The position numbers were made by a program, and so were the translations under genes. A stretch of 64,000 nucleotides of DNA from Clytia hemisphaerica. Lineage: Eukaryota > Cnidaria > Hydrozoa > Leptothecata > Clytiidae. The stretch is taken from NCBI GenBank assembly GCA_902728285.1, contig CACVBU010000982.1, positions 565,912-629,911 on the forward strand. Direction: 5' to 3'. The notes below the pieces were generated by a model. It was not told the DNA's origin. It did not search any database and was given only the letters and a program-made list of their open reading frames with translations. Shown here piece by piece: positions 11,830 through 25,800 of this stretch. Each line of letters begins with the position of its first letter. Position 1 is the first letter of the stretch.

Positions 11830-13054
11830 ATGCAAAGAATGAATGCTTTTAAAGCTAAAGACATTTTATCAACATATAATGGAAAGAATCACATTTGCGA
11901 TTTATTCTGGAGAAAAGAAAACCTATCAAAAACTGCGATAAACATTTTATGGGACCACTATCTAGAATTTATGACCATCAAAGTATTAGCTTTTGATACT
12001 GGTGTTAAAAATCAAATGAAATATTCGACAAGTCAAATCATGGAGTCGTTATGGAATGCGCATGTGCAGTGCACAGAACGTTATCAACAGTTCATGTTGT
12101 TGGTGAATAAGATAAATCCTATGGTTGATTTCATACATCACTCTCTAGAGATGTCCATCTCCTCTGAAACGTCCAAGAAAAAGCGAAGATATAACACTGC
12201 AATTGCATATAGGTATTTTTTATCTTTTCTGTTGTGCTTGAATAGTGCACAGCTTATGTAACGTTTGATGGATTTTAAGGCGAAGATATAGGTGAATGGC
12301 ATTTTTTTACGTAGGACAAGTGAATTTTTTTCACCAGATATTATAAAACTGTAGTGGGTTAAACTATCGGTATTCTTTCTGTGGTTGTACGTTTCTTACA
12401 ACAGCTGATATATTGCGTTTTTTTAAGACGTCCAATTTAACGACCGTTTTTTCTGTATTGATCAGGAAAAAACTCCGGTCTAGTGAGATGAAAAATGGTA
12501 GCCATAATATTCTGGGGGAAAATTGCATGAAATTTGCGTCATTAAAACAGAGTAAACGTGTCGTAAAGCCTACAAGAGTAAGCTCAAATCGCTAATACAG
12601 ATATAGCTTTTTTTTACCAAGCTCGGGGTCCTTTATTTCAACAGTCATTTATTTTGGTTGACATTTAATTTACAGAAAGCTTTTCAATAAAGAATGCAAA
12701 TGGATCTACGATGAAACTGAACCAAACCCTCCAATACCAATAAAGGAATCACGAAAGCGAAAACAAAAATCGGTGGCAGACGAGTATTCGAAAATCTACG
12801 TGAAATCGTTAAACGGTAACAAAACGCATACAATTCGAATCGTTTCTTGTATGACAGTAAAGCAACTAAAACAATTAATCAAAACTCTAGACGGAACTTC
12901 TGTTGAGCGACAACATCTCATTCTAGCTGGCAAGGAGCTTCAAGATCAATGTCTATTGGGTCATTATTGTGTGAGAAGTGGATGTACGATGCATCTGGTG
13001 TGTTCGAAAACGTCCAGAATGTTACAGAAAGTCAATTTCAGAAGATCACCTTGA
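11830..13054 (+). CDS. WHxH-domain / ubiquitin-like fusion protein, paralog 2 (two exons, 253 aa)
   Basis: Exons 11830-12212 and 12676-13054 join in the same phase and at the same place (YR|KLF) as in the paralogs. Exon 1 holds the helical domain with YLEFMTIK, LWNAHVQCTERYQQFM and NPMVDFIHH. The FIHH is the best-preserved match in this window to the wider WHxH..FIHH family, although the first His of WHxH is Asn here. A KKKRRYNTAIAYR helix follows. Exon 2 holds a ubiquitin-like fold (KIYVKSLNG, MTVKQLKQLI, HLILAGKELQD) ending without Gly-Gly. It lacks the long Ser-rich N-terminus of paralog 1. A 3' splice acceptor (CTGCTTCAG) lies 10 bases before the ATG, so an untranslated first exon or a trans-spliced leader is possible. 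The function is unknown. Confidence 0.75.
12467..12594 (+). other. Possible alternative terminal exon of paralog 2
   Basis: Within the intron, an acceptor (TTGATCAG|GAAAAAACTC) would continue the phase of exon 1 and stay open for about 42 codons to a TAA. It starts KKLRSSEMKNG and ends VKPTRVSSNR. Splicing into it would give a protein without the ubiquitin-like domain. Its own internal GT is out of phase with the next exon. Weak evidence. Confidence 0.2.
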
Positions 13055-13878
13055 ATTTTATAACTGAAAAGATGTTAGAAATTTATCAAAATCTTTTGAA
13101 TTCTAAAAGCTTTGTCTGCAATATATCTTGAGCTTTTGTGTTGCTTGAGTTTTTTTTGTTGTGTTGCTTTTTTCCTTTATAATACTTTTATCACTAAGCA
13201 CAGGCATTTTGTATGGCCTTAGTAGTGAGCCTGAAGTGCATTTACGAAGGAGATTTTTTATCTCTGAAGAACAGAAGTTTTCCCCAAGCATACGGAGATT
13301 ACATATCAATTTTGTTGATTTTAGTGTATAAATCCTTACGTTGTCAGAACAGCATTCTTATATTTTTAAGAGAATATTATTTTCTTCCATTTAGGGATCT
13401 AAAAATGAGATGTTTATATTTTAAAATATTTTTATGTATTATAAGTTGTATTCCTTGTCTTTTTCATTTTTTACTGAGGCCTCCAGCGGCACCCCTTATC
13501 GCGCCAGTACGCCGAATTTGATTTTTTGCTTCCTCACCATCACAAAATTGTGAAAATTCTCTCATCGTGATATCACAAAACATGCAAAAATAGCCAAAAT
13601 CACGCATTATTCTTGAAACTTTTCGAAACTCCGTCACGCATGCAAGAATCACGCCATTGCGCAAACCGTGATATGGAATTTTTTATTCTGACTGAATTTG
13701 ATTGAACCAATTGTTTATATAGGTTTCGAAAATTTGTAAATTTTGTACTGGGACGTGTCTCTAAGGTGTTGATTGATTTCAGAAAACTGATGATCTCACT
13801 TTCTTAACCCAACAACACTTTTGTATTTTTCAGTGTAAAAAAACACACTATATATTCAAATAAAAAAAAATAAACAAA
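13055..13878. other. Spacer between paralog 2 and the COX7A-like gene
   Basis: No coding sequence is seen. TCACG-containing words recur at 13567-13670. A 3' splice site-like sequence (GTATTTTTCAG) at about 13832 lies 47 bases before the next ATG. The region presumably holds the 3' end of one gene and the promoter or leader of the next. Confidence 0.4.
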
Positions 13879-16800
13879 ATGTCATCCAGCTTACGTCAAG
13901 AATACACCCAATCTTCCAGCGCATCCAATAGCGTCAAAAATATGCAAAAGATCTACCAGGTAAGATAGTATTTTCTCCTTTGTTTTTGTATTTTTAATAC
14001 TCTATGAACCCCTTTCGCTGCTGTATGAGTATTTCCAAAGGGAATTTTCGGATCAGGTAAGGTTTCCGTGGGCGCTGGTTGAATTCTTTATCAGTTTTCG
14101 AGCCAGATAAAGAATTCGCCCAACGATGATTTTACTGACCAGATTTATTGAAAAAAAGCACTTAAAACTGTTAAAGAATTCTCCCAAGACTGTTTAACAA
14201 TTGGCCCAAGACTGTTAAAGAATCTGCCTTTCTGATAAAGCATCTGCCCCAAACCTGATAAAGAATGTACTCCCCTCCAGATAAAGAATCTGCCCACCTG
14301 TTCAACGATCTGCCCTCCACCAGATTAAGAATTGACCCAAGACTGTTTAACAATTGACCCAAGACTGTTTAACAATTCACCCGAAACTGTTCAACAATTG
14401 ACCCAAGACTGTTTAACAATTGACCCAAGACTGTTTAACAATTGACCCAAGACTGTTTAACGATTCACCCAAGACTGTTTAACAATTTACCCGAAACTGT
14501 TTAACAATTGACCCAAGACTGTTTAACGATTCACCCAAGACTGTTTAACAATTTACCCGAAACTGTTTAACAATTGACCCAAGACTGTTTAACAATTGAC
14601 CCAAGACTGTTTAAAAATTCACCCGAAACTGTTCAACAATTGACCCAAGACTGTTTAACAATTGACCCAAGACTGTTTAACAATTGACCCAAGACTGTTT
14701 AACAATTCACCCGAAACTGTTCAACAATTGACCCAAGACTGTTTAACAATTGACCCAAGACTGTTTAACAATTGACCCAAGACTGTTTAACAATTGACCC
14801 AAGACTGTTTAACAATTCACCCGAAACTGTTCAACAATTGACCCGAAACTGTTTAACAATTGACCCAAGACTGTTTAACAATTCACCCAAGACTGTTTAA
14901 CAATTCACCCAAGACTGTTTAACAATTCACCCAAGACTGTATAACGATTCACCCGAAACTGTTTAACGATTCACCCGAAACTGTTTAACGATTCAACCAA
15001 GACTGTAGAGTATCTCGTTACTGAAAATCTCATGCCAACGGATAAAAAATGGCGAAATTAGCGGATTTAAACAATAGAAAAAAGTTAACTCTGAGTTCAA
15101 GAATCTCCCCTAAATCAGTTTAACAATGTTCCCTAGCTCAATTTAACAATGTCCCCTAACTCGGTTTAAGAATATCCCCTTGACTCAGTTCAAGAATGTT
15201 CCCTAACAATGTCCCCTTAACTCGGTTTAACAATGCCCCCTTGACTCAGTTTAACAATGTCCCCCAATGTCCAATGTTAAGGAAATAACCTTTCTAAGGT
15301 CCAAAACCACAAGTAAATATCATCTACCCCGTGTATACCTAAAATCTATCCGGAGCTCTGAATGTTAACCCTTTAAAATCGGAAGACCTGTTTAGTTTAT
15401 GTGTCCAGAATAATCCAAAATACCAACCACAGACTTTTGGTGATAACTCCTGACCGCTTAATTTAAAGGGGCATATACTGGAAGCTTTTAGAAAGAGAAT
15501 AAAAATAGCCTTCTAATGGTACCAAAACGATTGTCTAACTCTCAAGCTACAAGTATTTAGGCCACTTTGAAGTTTTATGGTTATTTCAATAAGAAGATGG
15601 ACAAAGATGTTCAACTTTCAACTTTTTTTTCACATGTTGAAAAAGTACTATAAAAATATATATACAAGGGAATAAACAAAATAGCTGGAGCAACATCAAA
15701 ATCATGTTTGGGGGTAGTCGATATTAATACAAGCGATGATGTTGTCGAATGGCTGGTCAAGTCCGTACCAATCTCTGTAATAAAACAAGACAGTCAATAG
15801 TTAACAGAGTTTATTTAAATTATTTTTGGATAAAATAAAGGCTTTGTATTAGCTTAAGTAACTCTGTCTCAGATTGGGCATATATTTCATATTAGACCAG
15901 AGTCGGCATATTGTCTTTTTTCGCTGAGATAAACAAATATTTTGAATTTTCTTGGTTTTCGATCGAAAATTGCTAAACATCTGTGTCTATTCAATACAAA
16001 ATAGCTTGTAATTTAAAAAAGCTGAGTTAGCAAACGAAAACTTTACATAACAAAACAAAACCTTTAAACATAATTTCTAAAAACTATTAAATTTTTAGTT
16101 ACCTCCACATGAACTCGTCCATGTAACTTTGAAGATCAACACGCCTGATCCCTTTCATAGCCTTGATTTTCAATTTGAAGCGGTTCCAATATGACTCTAT
16201 ATTCTAAAAATATAAGAAATAGGTTTCTAACGAAATAATCTTAACTTGATTTATGTAAAGTTATAGCTCCAAAAAGCTGGCCCGTTTCGCCCATCTTTGC
16301 CATTTTAACTCTAGCTTGTTGGTCTGTAACTTTTGATCCGTTCAGAAATATATGAGAAATTTGAAGACAAATTTCAACTTCTAAAGAGTAGTAATTATCG
16401 CTTACCTGCGTGTGAGCCCCTGTTTGAGGATCTACAAAGTGGTACGTATGGTTAACCGTGTCATGGCCAATACAATTTGGAACGAATTGTGGGAGATTGA
16501 TGTATGCCCTCCATTCGTCGCTATGGATAATGCTGTTGGCATTTAGGACACGATTGATCACCCCAGTCAAAACAGCGCGATTCCTCCTTGGGACAATTTC
16601 CATATATCCTTTGGCGGGTACAAACCTCGTATCGGCCAAGCCAAAAACCCATACCGGATTTTGGGCAACGCGTCCTACTCCAGCCTAAAAATGAAAATAA
16701 TACTTGTTTATGCATGTTTAAAGACTCTCAAGGCGCACACTATTTTATAAGAACGGATAAAATTTGGTCGAGACTCGGCGCTGTTCTTGACTTTTCGAGA

Positions 16801-19800
16801 CTTTTAGAAATCTTCTCAAATTTTCAAATCATCGAGAATAATAAAATTCCAAACAACGTTTTTTGGCTATGAATGTTCTACACTTTGTTCTGATATAAAA
16901 TCGTTGGATATCTAAATCTTCTGATATCCTTAAAATTTTAAAATTTTATGAACTACACGGGTGTTTAAAAAAAACGGAAAAACTTTTTGATGTTATTTTA
17001 AAAGAAAATTTGTCGTTTTTCTTCATAACTTTTGAACGAATAAAGCAAATTTAAAAACTCAAAATTTAAGTTAGCCTAACAAATTAAGTCGATAGCATTT
17101 GTAAAATTTTTTCACAACTTTTCAAACTTGTTCCGTTTTTTTAACACCCGGTACCTTACAGCTCAAAATCAATTGATCAAATTATACCCTTCGTCTGTGA
17201 TGAAACTGGCTTTCGTCAATTTGAACGACAAAATTTGCGCCACCACCACCAACCCGGATGGGGTTCCTTTGAAGATCATTTTGACACACTCTTCTTAACT
17301 TTTGAAACATTTGAATTACATGGTCCTTGTTGATTCGCACAATATTGACTACTTTCACGCAGCTTATCTTCTTCGACCACAAATATATAATTAAAAAAAG
17401 GTCCGGTAGCGATTTTCTTTTCCAGTCTGAGAAGATTGTACCATCCCTGATTCGCAGTGCTTTCCGACATGGTCGGTTGCATCTCCTGAAAATGTACCAT
17501 AAAATTTCCCAATTCTAATCAAAATCTTAAAATCCTTGTATAGTCTGTCTCAAAATTATGTGGACACTTTATTTTTTTTGATATTATCTCAGCACCCATT
17601 CATTCTATATTAAAAAGTTATACACCGTTGGAAAGATAATTTTTTGCAGAATATTTTAATAGATTTAAAATTTTTTGAAATTTGAAAAATGGAGATGAAA
17701 AGTGAAGAAGAAAAAATGAAGATTTTTTCTACTGATTTAGAAATCATGAAGTACTGTAATACTTTTTAGAATATTTAAACTTTGGTGATTTCAAATCTGT
17801 GCTCAGTCAGATTTTTCATATCTTTCTTGTATCAGAAGTTACAGTCCCCGAAGAGGGGCTAAAACGGTCTGAAATGGCTAAAATAGACCAATAAAATAAA
17901 CCAAAAAAAAAACAAAAACTGTTTAACAAAAAAATTAAATAGTCTTACCAGCGGTAACCATCAGTGCATCTTGCATCTCTTTCCATGTGCATTGGATTTT
18001 GGCAATTTGGACAATCTTTTCGCACAGAAATCAAACTTCTAGCTTGCAGAAAGTGAATAATTGCTGCCTTATCACGACCAAAAAGTAGGGCACCCCATCT
18101 TTGCATGAATCCCCGATGTACTGCATTCGCTGCCATTATGTTACCGTGATACTACTTGAACAAATTACTAGATCCCAATTACTAGTTCAAAAATCCACTA
18201 CATGCAAATAAATAGTAATTTTCGAATCCTGGGAATCCTCAAATCATTAAGCCTGGTAACTAGTAAAATCGTTTACTATTGTTTATCGTGTAAATAAGTT
18301 GGGCAGGGAAGAAAGGGAAGTTTTTTTATTGGGGTGCAATTACATAGCATATTAATAACCGCTTAACTTTTTCTTTGACATGCAGGTGACTAAGTGTCTC
18401 TAATTCCAACCAATTATATTCCATAATTGGAATTGGAATTCAAGTTATTTCACACTTCTGGAGCTTTTTGAAAATGTGAAGAGCCGTTTCAAAGGGAGAG
18501 TGTTATTCTTAATGTTATACTTTGAAACAACTCACACCATTCCTTTGTTCGCGCGTGTGTAAAATAAAACTTGAAATTTTGGCACGATAAAGTCCGATAA
18601 ATCCATGTTCCCCCCATAAAAATTGTTAAATAACCCCTTCAAAGCTGAATTCCTTCGGAATAATATAACAATAGCATTCGGTTTGAGGTCGTTGTTGTTA
18701 TTTTCTGCCCGCGCAGTTTGATTATTAGCCCGAGAGTGTCATTTGGGCCCGACGCGAAGCGGAGTTAGTTTAGTCTTTTCGCTTCAATGCAACGACTTCA
18801 ATAAAGTTCTGAGCGGGCTGCAAATGACGTTATCGCCCTATAACCAGGGCGGTTATTGATATTTTAGCCCTCTGAAGCGCGACGCCTTAGTTTTCTCAGC
18901 GCGGGTATGACTATTTGAGTCATAGAACCTTTCAATACCGCCCGCCGTTCGAATATTTAATGGCTTACTTAATGACCGCTTTATGGATAATAATATGTGT
19001 TTATAAATAATATTTTCATTTTTGAGCGAGTCATTTTCATCTTTTTGTTGTTTATGTACAGGTATATATGGTTGCAAAAAAAAAACCGCAACCAATTGCC
19101 TGACGATTGCATAGCATGAAACACCGTGTAGCAATAAGTTAGTTTATTATTTCAAAATTCCTATTTTCGCTCGATTTCTTTCTTTAGCAATCTGTGAATT
19201 TATATTTTTATTGTACAGGTATATACATAACTTTAACCCTATTTACCCTAAGCTTTTTTGAGAGTAGTATCCCTAAGGGGGAGGGAGGGTGTTTTCCACC
19301 AGGCTTTAATAACTTATGATCTAGTTGGGTTTTAATCGTGAAACTTTGCAGGAATGGGCCTTACAGTATGTGTTCCCAAAAACGGCGATCAAATTTGAAA
19401 TTTCTCTCAAATCTAGAGGAAAAGAGATTTTACAAAAATTTTTGCTGCATGAAAATCTTTTACATCTCTACTTTATTTCCTGGAAGTTCTTTTTCAAAAT
19501 ATTCAATTTCAACAATATTTTTCAATCGCTTAAAGATATGTAGCTTTTTTCTAATGGCCCCCGAAACGGAGGTTTGACACTTTAGCGATTTCTCGAGATA
19601 TCTTTAAGATATGAATACAAAATTTTGAACATAGTTTTTGCATTTTCTGAACGTCATTAGATGTAGAAAGTTTCCTATACCACGTTTTCATAACTTATTT
19701 TCAATATCCAAGGAGCTAGAGTGAGTTATATGCAATTTTTATCTAATTTAGGTGTTAAAATATTTCCTTTAGACGCAAATATGTTATTTTGAATCCGTCT

Positions 19801-22800
19801 CAAACCAGCAAAAACATGCTCATTTTTAAGTATAACCATCATTCTTTCAAAATAAACAAAAATCGTTTGATTCTGATAAATCTACAAGTCAGAATTTTCA
19901 TTTTAATGAAAACCTTCGTTTTGGGGGCCGTCTCCGTTTTGGGCGGGCCATATACTGTACCTTGAAAGGACCTCACAGGAAAAATTTGGAATTGATGACG
20001 TCACCGTACAGGTGGTGACGTATCGCGCAAACCTTTTATCAACCGCTGACCAGTCAAAAAATAAGGGTCACTAAAAACGTAATCCCAGGATAACGAGTAA
20101 AGATTTTTCAATTCTGTTTTGATTTTCTAAAAGAAGAAGATTTAGAGGCGGTTAGGCGAGATTTCTTTGGGGTATGTTGAAAAAATGCAAAAAAGTGAAA
20201 TAACTGCCTCCATTGGATTTTTGTACAAACGTCAGGATTTCTCCAAGACTCTTTGTTTATTTCGTTAGAAAATTCGGCTGAGTATAGTAAAATACATCAG
20301 TAAATCGAATGGTAGTTCAATTGTTTTTAAAAACCAAGCAATTTATAAGTTTTAAAAGTCATTGAACGGCAACATGTATGGTTGCAAAATTCGTAGGAAA
20401 ATCGCGGTCACCCTTGGAAAAAATAGAAAGATGCCCTTGCATTTCACTTTTTGAAAAGTTTAAAAAGATTTTGGGCTGAGAATAATTGAGTTTTGTCTCA
20501 GACTTTTTGTATGTAGGTATAGTAATTTTGGAAATTAGAAATCCTGAGCTTTCCAAAGCTATAAAAAATCTTTCCTTTTTTCCACTTAAAAACGTGTGAA
20601 ATTTAGCCTCTAAAATAAGTCGCTGCGATTACCCTTGGGTGGCCGCCGTTTGCCTATGTTACCGATGTTTTCTAATGATCCAGGAAAATTTTACCTCAGG
20701 ATAAAAATTTAAAATAATCACATCAAAACATCACAAAAAGATTAATTTACTCAATGGAAAAAAGTATTAGTTGTAATTGCTGGGGGGGGGGGTTGGAAAA
20801 AAATGTAAAACTTACATACAGAAGACTTAGTGCAAAAGAAGGAACTTTCAAAAACATTTTCCCAAAAAATAATAAGCGGGGGGGGATTGGAATGAGAATG
20901 TCCTGGGTAAAAAAATTTCGAAAAATTTAATTAGCAGGGGGAGACGTCTATTACAGATCAGAGAGTACAGACATTCATTAAAATTGGCATTACGCCTGGG
21001 TGCTCAAACGTCACATACATACAATCGAACTAATCGAAAAATTCTCCCGCTGCAGTTGATATTTTGAAAAATTCTTGCAAAACATTAGATTTTCATATAA
21101 TCCAACTTACGGGTTGTGACGTTTTTAAGGGTAAGTTTTTATAAATAACCACCGGGGATATTTTCGCACTTGCTAGTGAGTTGCATGCGTCAGCATGTTC
21201 GTATGATCACCCCATGCATGGCCTGATGTAATACATACTTAAAGGAAAATATCCGTCACGAGACCTGTAGAACAGAGATATAGTAAAAAATACTTTGGCC
21301 AAATATTCAAATGAAAGTTGAAGAAGGTGGTAAAATACAACACGAAAACGGCAAAAGAATTCATTTGTTTCGAAAAAATTTATGTCGGTGTGTCGGTGTT
21401 TGGCTAAATAATTGTTGGTTTTTCGGTGAATTCAAAAAAAATCGTCGGTATTTCGGTGACACAGATCCTTGTACGCCCCCACATTACATAGCATATTAAT
21501 AACCGCTTAACTTTTTCTTTGACAGGCAGGTGACTAAGTGTCTCTAATTCCAACCAATTATATTCCATAATTTTCTATCTTTCTTTCTAAATTCAAGTTT
21601 CACACTTCTGGAGCTTTTTGAAGGACCGACATTATTTGACAGCAATTATCTTGTTATGTAATTGTAGTATTTTGACAGTGTTCAGAAAAAATTGTTTCTA
21701 CAGTATATAATCTACAGATAATTGGGAGATAATTAATACAACAATATACACGCAGGTGGTGGTAGATAAAAAGAATGGGCCGACAAAAAGTATATTTGAT
21801 TGGTTAAAAGATTTCATACGAAAAGGTGATTCCCCAAAACTTTTTATATAAGGATAAAAAACACACGAGAACTTCACTTCACTTAGAACAAAAATAATTT
21901 CAAGATGAATTTTGCATTGATTACACAAATCGACGACGAAGGAATTTTAACGTACGAACTAATGCAGCGTGGTGTTTTGGCGAGGTCACGAAGATGTAAA
22001 AATAGAAATAAACACGAATATGACGTGGATATGGAGCTTTCAAATAATCAAAAGCGTTGGTAAGTAGTGGATTTATTATTAATTTCGATATTATTACGAT
22101 AGTCTTTCTGCGGCGGCGGTGGTGGTCAGAAGATGTTGATATGTTTCTTCAGTTATCGACGGCGCTAGATACCTAGCACAGAAGCATACCTTTTAATAAG
22201 GACCGTATTTTTCAACTTTATAACAAACTGCCCAATGGCCTTTTTTTCTTATAAGCATCAAATCTATACTTAAGAAACTAATCGATAACTTGCGATCCAA
22301 GGGAAATTGGCTTTCGGCAATTCGGTTCGAGAATGAGCATAGTCTTTCGATTATACGTATGTGATAATCGAATACTTTAATCGTAGAAATTTTAGCGAGA
22401 CTAATTTTAGCGTCAGGAAAATCTTGATTTTTTTTTGATTTTTTTTTAGCGAATCACGATTTCAAAAGATTTTGCGTGGACAAATTTTAGCGAATACTTG
22501 TATTACATTATTGACTATATCCGTTTTCTAGTATTTCTTTGCACTGAAACCCTTCCTATTGATAACAATGTATCAAGACAATATTTTCAGAAATTTCGCA
22601 GGGATAAATTTTAGCGATCTGTCGATTCGACGTGTTTTAGCGAGATTCATTTTAGCGAAAATAGGGAAAAATAGGGAAAACTCGCTAAAACGCTAAAATT
22701 AGTCTCGCTAAAATTTCTACGATTAAAGTATACAATCCATTTGCTTTCAAAGGTTGTCCTTCGATCTAATTTGTTGATTTGAATCGTCAATTGGCTTTTT

Positions 22801-25800
22801 AAAGTGTCTATAATCATTGAATTCAATGTTGCGAGGAGCATTCGTAGGGTCAGCTAATTGCTAGTTACTATAATGTTAATCCAGTGTATTACACTGTCAA
22901 ACCCCTATACTTTTTTCTGAGTCACCCGGTACAATGGGATATAATGTGAAGAATTCTCTTTCTTTACCTCAGGAGATGTCATGAATGCACCAACACTTAC
23001 TCTGTTCGAAAAGACTCGTTTTTTGAGAACTCTAATGTCAAATTATTGATTTGGGTACAAGTTATCGCCTTCTGGAGCCAAGAAAACACAATACGAGTAA
23101 GGAAAATGATTTATCTAACATTTAATGTTTATGCCTAAGGTTGTTTTCAAGCTAGGCCAGGCAGATGGGTAATAAATTAATTCCCAAAAAGTAATCAGGA
23201 TCGAGAGCTAGTCACATCTGTATCAGCTATATATTTCTATTTTTTTCGGAATTTTTGGGTTTTTCGGCATTTTGAAAGTAAAATCAGAATATTTTCCCCA
23301 TTTTCTGATTTTCCAAAAAATATTTATCGAATTTGGCGGAAAAATTTTCCTGAATTCCGGATTTTCCTATTTCTAAAAACCGGATTATCGGTTTAAGTAT
23401 GTCATAGCCTTCAAATTAAATTTTGTTTTAATTTTTTTGCCCAATTTCGAACTATAAAAGAACGATTTCAAAATCTTTTTTAGCCCTTAAGATAAACGAG
23501 TTTAAAGTTTTCAGAGCAATAATTTTTTATTTCTAGTCATGTGCAATTATGTGAAAAAAGTGCAAAAAAATGATTTTTTCGATCATTTTGAAATTTAATT
23601 AAATAACTCGGGAACCGCTCAATTAGAAATGAAAAATAAGACCCTTTTTAGATCAACCTTTTTTTGTTTTTTTTTTGTTTTGTTGTTTAGAAAAAGAATT
23701 ATCTTGAAAGCTAAAAGCTAAATGGGTGACTTTGAGTCTTTGAGTCATCAGTCATCAGTTATGACGTCATAAAGCAAGGTTTTTCTCAAATTACTCAAAA
23801 AAGATGTCGTCATATAAATCTACGTAATTTTTCTATTCTCAGGCTATTGCCAACAATGTGGATGTGTCACAACCAACAGTGAGTGAGATGGTAAAAGGCC
23901 TGAGGGAGCAATGTCAGGCGTTTTTGGAAGATCAACCACCTCTGATCGGTGGTCCGGGAAATCCTGTCGAGATAAAGATTTTAAAGCGATGTACTGCAGA
24001 GTGTGACATCGTGATTGTCAAACAAAGTGATAGAGACCATGGTTATTTGCTCCACAACAAAAATGGACGATATAATAACCCAGAAAGTGGAAAAGTAGTG
24101 CCAGTTCAACCAGGAGGCACCGTCTTCACGAGGCATGGTTTTAATTTACCGGAAAATGTGGCCACTTCGGATGATCTGGTCCTTTACCAAGGCAATGCCA
24201 ATCCAGAGAGACACGCGAAAGATTGGATTCGGAAAAGACATGGGATTCCTTGTAACAAGGCTGGTGGCTTCTTGGGGGAGTACAACTTCCGCTTTCTATA
24301 CGAGAATGACCAAGATGAGATTGGGGAAAGGTTCATCGCTGCCTTAAGTAGACATTACCAAGGCGAATTTTTATAAGGTTGAACGTCAGTTTAGTATTTA
24401 TTAGTCGATTTTCTTATTGTTTTGTATATACCCGTCGTTTAAAAGAAGCCTTCGCCTTCGGATGTTCTTAACCTTTTTCAGTTTTAAGCCTTAAAATGTT
24501 CGTATTTTCAACATTTTTACCAGTTTTAAAAAAAATCGCTTGTTTCCCATGTTTTTAAAAAGTTTCTGGATGTTCCCACGAAGTTTGTACGTATAAAAAA
24601 CGTAGCTTTTTTTATTGTTTTGTATATTGCTGCTTATTGTTTTGTATATAGCATATCGTTTCAGATTGATTTTACTATTTTCTTTTCATTTTGTAAAGCA
24701 AAGAGAAAAGACAACACAAACTTCAAATACCGTTTCGAAGAATTATTCCATATAGGACCATATACAGTGGTAACAAGAATCTTGACAAAATCAAAAATTT
24801 CCCAATTAAAAGGGCAAAAGTCTACAGAATACTCTCGGGTACCTAATAGCCGGGGGGATTGGAATAAGCGGGGGGGGGGGGGGTTGGAAAAAATCTCAAA
24901 ACTCAATAAGCGGGGGATTGGAATAAAAATGTCCTGGGTGGAAAATTTTTGAAAAGGAGGTTAATACAGCTGAATTACGGCAAAAGAAGGAACTTTCAAA
25001 AACATTTTCCCTAAAACTAATAAGCGGGGGGATTGGAATAAGAATATCCTGGGTGGAAAATTTTCAAAAAATTAATTAGCGGCTATTAGGTACCCGAGAG
25101 TAACGCTTTTGAGAAACTTTAGCAAAAATTTATTTAGAAGAGGTCGGAAAACTTTTTTGTCAGTGGAAATTTTACTTATTCGCAAAACTTTATTGAATTT
25201 GGGATCAATATTTTCTTGGACAAATCCTTTTATAGGTAGAGAGTCTGAACGAACATTTTAAACAATCGTAACCTTGCGCCAATTGTTAAACAGTTTCGGG
25301 TCAATTGTTAAACAGTCTTGGGTGAATCGTTAAACAGTCTTGGGTCAATTGTTAAACAGTTTCGGGTCAATTGTTAAACAGTTTCGGGTGAATTGTTAAA
25401 CAGTCTTGGGTCAATTGTTAAACAGTTTCGGGTAAATTGTTAAACAGTCTTGGGTGAATCGTTAAACAGTCTTGGGTCAATTGTTAAACAGTTTCGGGTC
25501 AATTGTTAAACAGTTTCGGGTAAATTGTTAAACAGTCTTGGGTGAATCGTTAAACAGTCTTGGGTGAATCGTTAAACAGTCTTGGGTCAATTGTTAAACA
25601 GTTTCGGGTCAATTGTTAAACAGTTTCGGGTAAATTGTTAAACAGTCTTGGGTGAATCGTTAAACAGTCTTGGGTGAATCGTTAAACAGTTTCGGGTCAA
25701 TTGTTAAACAGTCTTGGGTGAATCGTTAAACAGTTTCGGGTCAATTGTTAAACAGTTTCGGGTAAATTGTTAAACAGTCTTGGGTGAATCGTTAAACAGT

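Noticed and set aside
24377-24952. Open frame of 110 codons after the Merlin-like partner gene
   Set aside because: It runs into the G-run MITE, has no motif and no start context. Treated as chance.
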